From assembly GCF_900129055.1 (NCBI RefSeq), contig NZ_FQUZ01000021.1, positions 1 through 61,872 of the forward strand: a DNA stretch of 61,872 bases, in the 5' to 3' direction. Each line of letters opens with the position of its first letter. The first letter of the stretch is position 1. Both the position numbers and the translations under genes were made by a program. The notes beneath the pieces were generated by a model. That model ran no database searches. It had not been told where the DNA came from and saw only the letters and a list, made by a program, of their open reading frames with translations. Positions 60,454 through 61,872 of this stretch are shown piece after piece. The stretch comes from Lampropedia hyalina DSM 16112. GTDB lineage: Bacteria; Pseudomonadota; Gammaproteobacteria; Burkholderiales; Burkholderiaceae_C.

Positions 60454-61514
60454 CTATGCCGTCGCGGTAATCATGTGGTGTGGAATGCCCTTGGTGTCCT
60501 TGAAGAACTGGGGGGCCAGTGAACCGGCCACCATCGCAATCGCAGCAGCCAGCACGCCCACCAGTTGCGGTGGGAAGTGCTCGCTGAAGTCGCCCCACAG
60601 CGAGAAGAAGCCCCACACGACAATGCCGAAAACCACCGAGAGAATCGCACCCTGTGTGGTGGCGCGCTTCCAGTACAGGCCGAAGACCAGCGGCACGAAT
60701 GCGCCCACCAGTGGCAACTGGTAGGCTTCGGCCACCAGGTCGTAGATGGATTTGCCTTCCATCGTGATGGCATACACCAGCACCATCACGGTGAAGACCA
60801 GCACCGAAATGCGCGTGGCCTTGAGGGTTTGCGCATCGTTCAGGCCGGGCTTGATGTTGCGCAGCACGTTCTCCATGAAGGTGGTGGACGGGGCCAGCAG
60901 CGTGGCCGAGGCGGTGGACATGATGGCCGACAGCAGCGCGCCAAAGAACAGCACCTGAAGCGCGAAGGGCATGTGCTCCAGCACCAGCGTGGGCAGGATG
61001 TACTGCGGATCATCGGCCAGCATGGTGGCCGATTCCTGCGGCATCACCAGAATGGCGGCCATCACGATGAACATGGGCACGAAGCCAAAGATGATGTAGA
61101 AAATACCGCCAATCACCGGCCCCCGGCTGGCGGCTTCGGCACTGTTGGCGGCCATGACGCGCTGGAACACGTCCTGCTGCGGAATGGAGCCGAGCATCAT
61201 GGTGATGAGCGAGGCCACGAAGAACATCCAGGCCTTGCCGTCGCCCCATTCGGGGAACAGTTGCAGCTTGCCTTCGGTGGCGGCGTAGTCAATGACCCGC
61301 CCTGCGCCCCCGGCCAGATCGGCGGCAAACCAGGCCACCGCCAGCAGGCCGATGACGATCACCGTCATCTGCACCAGATCGGTGAAGGCCACCGACCACA
61401 GGCCGCCGAACAGCGTATAGACCAGCACCACTGCGGTGCCGATCATCATGCCGGCAACGAAGGAAATCTGCCCACCCGATAGCATGTTGAACACCAGCCC
61501 CAGGGCCGTCACCT
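60454..61514 (-). CDS. Sodium:solute symporter, N-terminally truncated by IS
   Basis: About 353 residues of the C-terminal part of an SSS-family (SLC5-like) symporter. Typical segments are GTAVVLVYTLFGGLWSVAFT, DLVQMTVIVIGLLAVAWFA, SIPQQDVFQRVMAANSAEAA, FGALLSAIMSTASATLLAPS and GLYWKRATTQGAILSVVFGI. About nine membrane helices remain; the first four or five, including much of the sodium site, have been removed by the IS3 copy ending at 61515. The frame begins with IS-derived MWGNF at 61530. Almost certainly non-functional unless a rescue fusion acts. Confidence 0.88.
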
Positions 61515-61872
61515 TGAAGTTCCCCCACATTACCGGAGGGTATAGAACACTGGATCGGCCATTTCTGGCGTTGGTTTGGAAACAGATTTCTTGCTGCCTT
61601 TCCTCCTTTTTTCAAACTCTACAGGCGACAGGTAACCGATGCCTGAATGCAGCCGGTGCGGGTTGTACCAGCCCTCGATCCAGCTAAAGATGTCGCGCTT
61701 GGCTCCTGCCTTTGTTGGCCAACTTCTCCTGTCAATCAACTCACATTCCAGACTCGCAAAAAAGCTCTCAGCCATGGCGTTGTCGTAGGCATCACCCACC
61801 GTCCCCATGGAGGGCGTTACCTTCATTTCTTTGCAACGCTGGCCAAACGCCAAGCTGGTGTATTGGCTGCCC
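61515..61872 (-). mobile_element. IS3-family insertion sequence, right-end fragment (second copy)
   Basis: An inverted copy of the element at 1-330, with 28 further bases inward. The tip at 61515 reads TGAAGTTCCCCC inward. It has inserted in the sodium:solute symporter gene. The window ends inside it. Confidence 0.88.
61530..61872 (-). CDS. IS3-family transposase OrfB, C-terminal fragment
   Basis: The frame is open to the window edge. GSQYTSLAFGQRC lies just after the second catalytic Asp of the DDE domain, and YDNAMAESFFASLE carries the catalytic Glu. WYNPHRLHSGIGYLSPVEFE follows. The shared part is nearly identical to the left-end copy, so both moved recently. Confidence 0.9.
   Translation of the reverse strand, partial: GSQYTSLAFGQRCKEMKVTPSMGTVGDAYDNAMAESFFASLECELIDRRSWPTKAGAKRDIFSWIEGWYNPHRLHSGIGYLSPVEFEKRRKGSKKSVSKPTPEMADPVFYTLR

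Overview
The window looks like a complete contig of a betaproteobacterium, most likely order Burkholderiales and Comamonadaceae-like. This rests on the G+C-rich backbone, the mltG-tmk-holB-PilZ-tatD gene order, an H-NS-type protein with the short C-terminal DNA-binding motif, and a ypjD/ffh/pilS neighbourhood. No tRNA, rRNA or CRISPR array was seen. Both ends lie inside inverted copies of the same IS3-family element, so the limits are probably where assembly stopped at a repeat. Each copy truncates a gene: a PKD-domain surface protein on the left and a sodium:solute symporter on the right.

Left part (1-11 kb): an IS-truncated PKD protein, a decayed second copy of the slyD 3' end, an orphan HTH regulator, and a zinc block (slyD, znuB, znuC divergent from znuA, with a Zur-like operator between znuC and znuA). 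A first iron-uptake cell-surface signalling set follows: sigma factor, FecR, TonB receptor and a YncE-like lipoprotein.

Housekeeping part (11-31 kb): a NYN-domain protein, dusA, and ahpC/ahpF with an OxyR-like site and a terminator between the two genes. Next comes the mltG-tmk-holB-PilZ-tatD-ankyrin operon, divergent ygfZ, rplM-rpsI, rlmJ, a SelW-like protein, an H-NS-like protein, cobQ-cobT and an RND efflux pump without partners.

Accessory part 1 (31.2-41.1 kb, all minus strand): FecI, FecR and a FecA/FhuE-like receptor, then a hemophilin-like secreted protein, an ELWxxDGT-repeat lipoprotein, a Slam (DUF560, type XI secretion) outer-membrane protein and a DUF333-MliC lipoprotein. This reads as a protein-export and metal or heme capture locus joined to iron-responsive signalling. 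It sits where pilR would be expected beside pilS.

Middle backbone (41.2-48.4 kb): pilS, ypjD, ffh, an uncharacterised protein, a histidine phosphatase, a DUF4136 lipoprotein and ttcA.

Accessory part 2 (48.5-53.7 kb, minus strand): a compact four-gene operon with a DUF1232 protein, a dynamin-like GTPase, a second GTPase (frameshifted once) and a single-pass membrane protein. It resembles GTPase-centred conflict systems and is the best candidate here for an undescribed system.

Right part (54-61.9 kb): tkt; a very AT-rich acquired pair (a permuted NlpC/P60-like secreted enzyme with a frameshift in its signal peptide, and a membrane-anchored partner); and an LLM-type flavin monooxygenase flanked by about 300-bp direct repeats that carry terminator hairpins and REP-like palindromes. 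The truncated symporter and the second IS copy close the window.
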